5,384 nt of DNA from assembly GCA_030630315.1 (NCBI GenBank), contig DAOVNI010000129.1, forward strand, positions 1-5,384. Direction: 5' to 3'. Shown one piece after another: positions 4,215-5,384 of this stretch (within the stretch, counting starts at the first letter, position 1; the number at the start of each line of letters is the position of its first letter). The position numbers and the translations under genes are program-made. A model generated the notes under the pieces. The model worked only from the letters and a program-made list of their open reading frames with translations. It did no database searches and was not told where the DNA came from. Origin of the DNA: Phycisphaerae bacterium. Its GTDB lineage: Bacteria > Planctomycetota > Phycisphaerae > Sedimentisphaerales > Anaerobacaceae.

Positions 4215-5384
4215 ATGGGGAACCAAAATAAAGGGCGTAAAATGGCTAACATAGTAGGTATAGATCTCGGAACAACTTTCTCGGCATTAGCGATTCTCAA
4301 TGCTATCGGCAAGCCGGAGATAGTCCCGAACGCTGATGGGGAAAGATTGACTCCGTCCGCGATTTTCTTCGATGAAGAGAACTCTGATATAATCCGGGTG
4401 GGTGTTGAAGCGATTAATTCACGGCATCTAAATGCTGAAAGGTCCGTTCGCTGGATAAAGCGACAGATGGGAGATGCGAATTATCACAAGAACGTTGACG
4501 GGAAGGACTGGACGCCTGTGGAATTATCGGCCCTGATTCTGAAAAAGCTCAAACAGGAGTGCTCTCCTATGGAGTCCCTACGGACAGCCGAGGACGGTGA
4601 AATCAGCGATGTTGTTATTTCTGTTCCTGCTCACTTTGACGAAGTTCGTAGGAAAGCGACTATGGACGCAGGGACTATGGCCGGGCTGAACGTGATTGGA
4701 ATTGTCAATGAGCCCGTGGCCGCCGCCTTGTATTATGCCACCACCCGCGAAGTTTCCGGGAAGGTCCTGGTATATGACCTTGGCGGAGGAACCTTCGATG
4801 TTACCATAATGAATGTCAAGGGACATCAAATGGACATTGTTTGTTCACAGGGTGACCATGCGCTCGGCGGCATCGACTTCGACAAGGAAATATTGAAGAT
4901 GCTGGAGCAAAGCTACAGGGAAAAATTCGGTGCTGAGCTAATTAGCTCGGATGAGGACAGGGCAAAGTATGAAGACGAAGCCGAGGATGTTAAAAAGACA
5001 CTGTCGAGGCGCAAAACTGCGAAAAAGATGCTCTACGGCTCTGCGGGAAACTTAAAAGTGGAAATTACACGGGAGATGTTCGAACAAGCCATTTCTTCGT
5101 TGATAGCTCGTACGGATATCCTGGTGGAATTGGCCCTTGAGGAGGCAGGTATTGTCCCGGGGACTCCTCACGGAGAACCTTCCGGAATCGATAAGGTACT
5201 ATTGGTAGGCGGCAGCACTCGAATCCCATTAGTCCGGCAGCGCCTTGAAAAAACGTTCGGATTTGCGCCTGAAACAGCAGTTAATGTGGACGAATGTGTT
5301 GCACTCGGCGCCGCTTTACACGCCGGATTGGCAATGCTCAGAGAAAAACCCGATGTGGTACCGGCAGGAGTTTCCAGCGGACTC
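4215..5384 (+). CDS. Hsp70/DnaK-family chaperone, N-terminal 390 residues (partial)
   Basis: The frame is open from ATG 4215 to the right edge, so the substrate-binding domain and C-terminus are missing. The nucleotide-binding domain is essentially complete: phosphate 1 loop GIDLGTTFSA (15-24), VVISVPAHF (133-141, with H where DnaK has Y), NEPVAAAL, phosphate 2 loop DLGGGTFDV (188-196), LGGIDFD, adenosine motif LVGGSTRIPLV (330-340) and NVDECVALGAAL. It should bind and hydrolyse ATP to drive cycles of polypeptide binding. GGAGG at 4202-4206 supports ATG 4215; ATG 4242, giving MANIVGIDLG, is the alternative. The nine extra residues and divergent positions suggest a specialised paralogue rather than the housekeeping DnaK. 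Two apparent insertions (about 117-124 and 314-320) each coincide with a copy of the 22-bp repeat. The GrpE-like protein upstream is its likely exchange factor. Confidence 0.93.
   Translation, partial: MGNQNKGRKMANIVGIDLGTTFSALAILNAIGKPEIVPNADGERLTPSAIFFDEENSDIIRVGVEAINSRHLNAERSVRWIKRQMGDANYHKNVDGKDWTPVELSALILKKLKQECSPMESLRTAEDGEISDVVISVPAHFDEVRRKATMDAGTMAGLNVIGIVNEPVAAALYYATTREVSGKVLVYDLGGGTFDVTIMNVKGHQMDIVCSQGDHALGGIDFDKEILKMLEQSYREKFGAELISSDEDRAKYEDEAEDVKKTLSRRKTAKKMLYGSAGNLKVEITREMFEQAISSLIARTDILVELALEEAGIVPGTPHGEPSGIDKVLLVGGSTRIPLVRQRLEKTFGFAPETAVNVDECVALGAALHAGLAMLREKPDVVPAGVSSGL
4564..4585 (-). repeat. Double mini-hairpin repeat, copy C (inside hsp70)
   Basis: On the minus strand: GTCC-GTAG-GGACTCC-ATA-GGAG. 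All stem bases are kept, while both loops differ from copies A, B and D in length or sequence. It encodes SPMESLRT (residues 117-124), between LKKLKQE and GEISDVVISVPA. E. coli-type DnaK has about six fewer residues between the matching LK and VPA. Confidence 0.75.
5154..5175 (+). repeat. Double mini-hairpin repeat, copy D (inside hsp70)
   Basis: GTCC-CGG-GGACTCC-TCAC-GGAG, with all stem bases kept and loops unlike the other copies. It encodes VPGTPHGE (residues 314-321), between ALEEAGI and IDKVLLVGGSTR. In DnaK only about four residues (such as SVSD) lie between the matching AGL and ID, against eleven here, so about seven are extra. The orientation is opposite to copy C and the encoded peptide is unrelated. 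Confidence 0.75.

Overview
The window looks like chromosomal DNA from a bacterium of moderate GC content, most plausibly a planctomycete of the Phycisphaerae type. This assignment is an inference from three things: the tail of a DUF1080 (3-keto-disaccharide hydrolase type) protein, the gene style, and many short dispersed repeats. No rRNA or other taxonomic marker is present. All recognisable genes are on the + strand.

Layout: (1) 1-183, the C-terminal end of a DUF1080-type protein. (2) 184-644, a 461-base intergenic region with no supported gene but much structure: a large imperfect stem-loop (224-290), a strong 13-bp inverted repeat (356-399), a candidate sigma70-like promoter (444-472), and a 9-bp tandem repeat inside a 70-bp element with inverted ends (540-609). 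(3) 645-2516, a complete GspE/PilB-type secretion or pilus assembly ATPase. (4) 2517-2687, a spacer with a strong Shine-Dalgarno sequence, a possible 31-codon reading frame and six tandem 8-bp units. (5) 2688-4184, a membrane-anchored protein with a GrpE-like C-terminal domain. (6) 4215-5384, the N-terminal 390 residues of an Hsp70/DnaK-family chaperone that runs off the right edge.

The last two genes form a natural pair: an Hsp70 and a nucleotide exchange factor that appears tethered to the membrane. The ATPase upstream may be co-transcribed with them, but a functional link to it is only a guess from position.

The most unusual observation is a 22-bp repeat family with four copies in the window, on both strands. 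Its architecture is two back-to-back mini-hairpins, GTCC-N3/4-GGACTCC-N3/4-GGAG. Stems are kept almost perfectly while loops vary. Three copies lie in frame inside conserved protein domains (one in the ATPase, two in Hsp70). Each falls where the protein seems to carry about 6-7 extra residues compared with the family. The fourth copy overlaps the stop codon of the GrpE-like gene and supplies the Shine-Dalgarno sequence of hsp70. This resembles, by analogy only, the protein-invading palindromic elements of Rickettsia. A second repeat type is shared between the 5' intergenic region and the linker of the GrpE-like protein.
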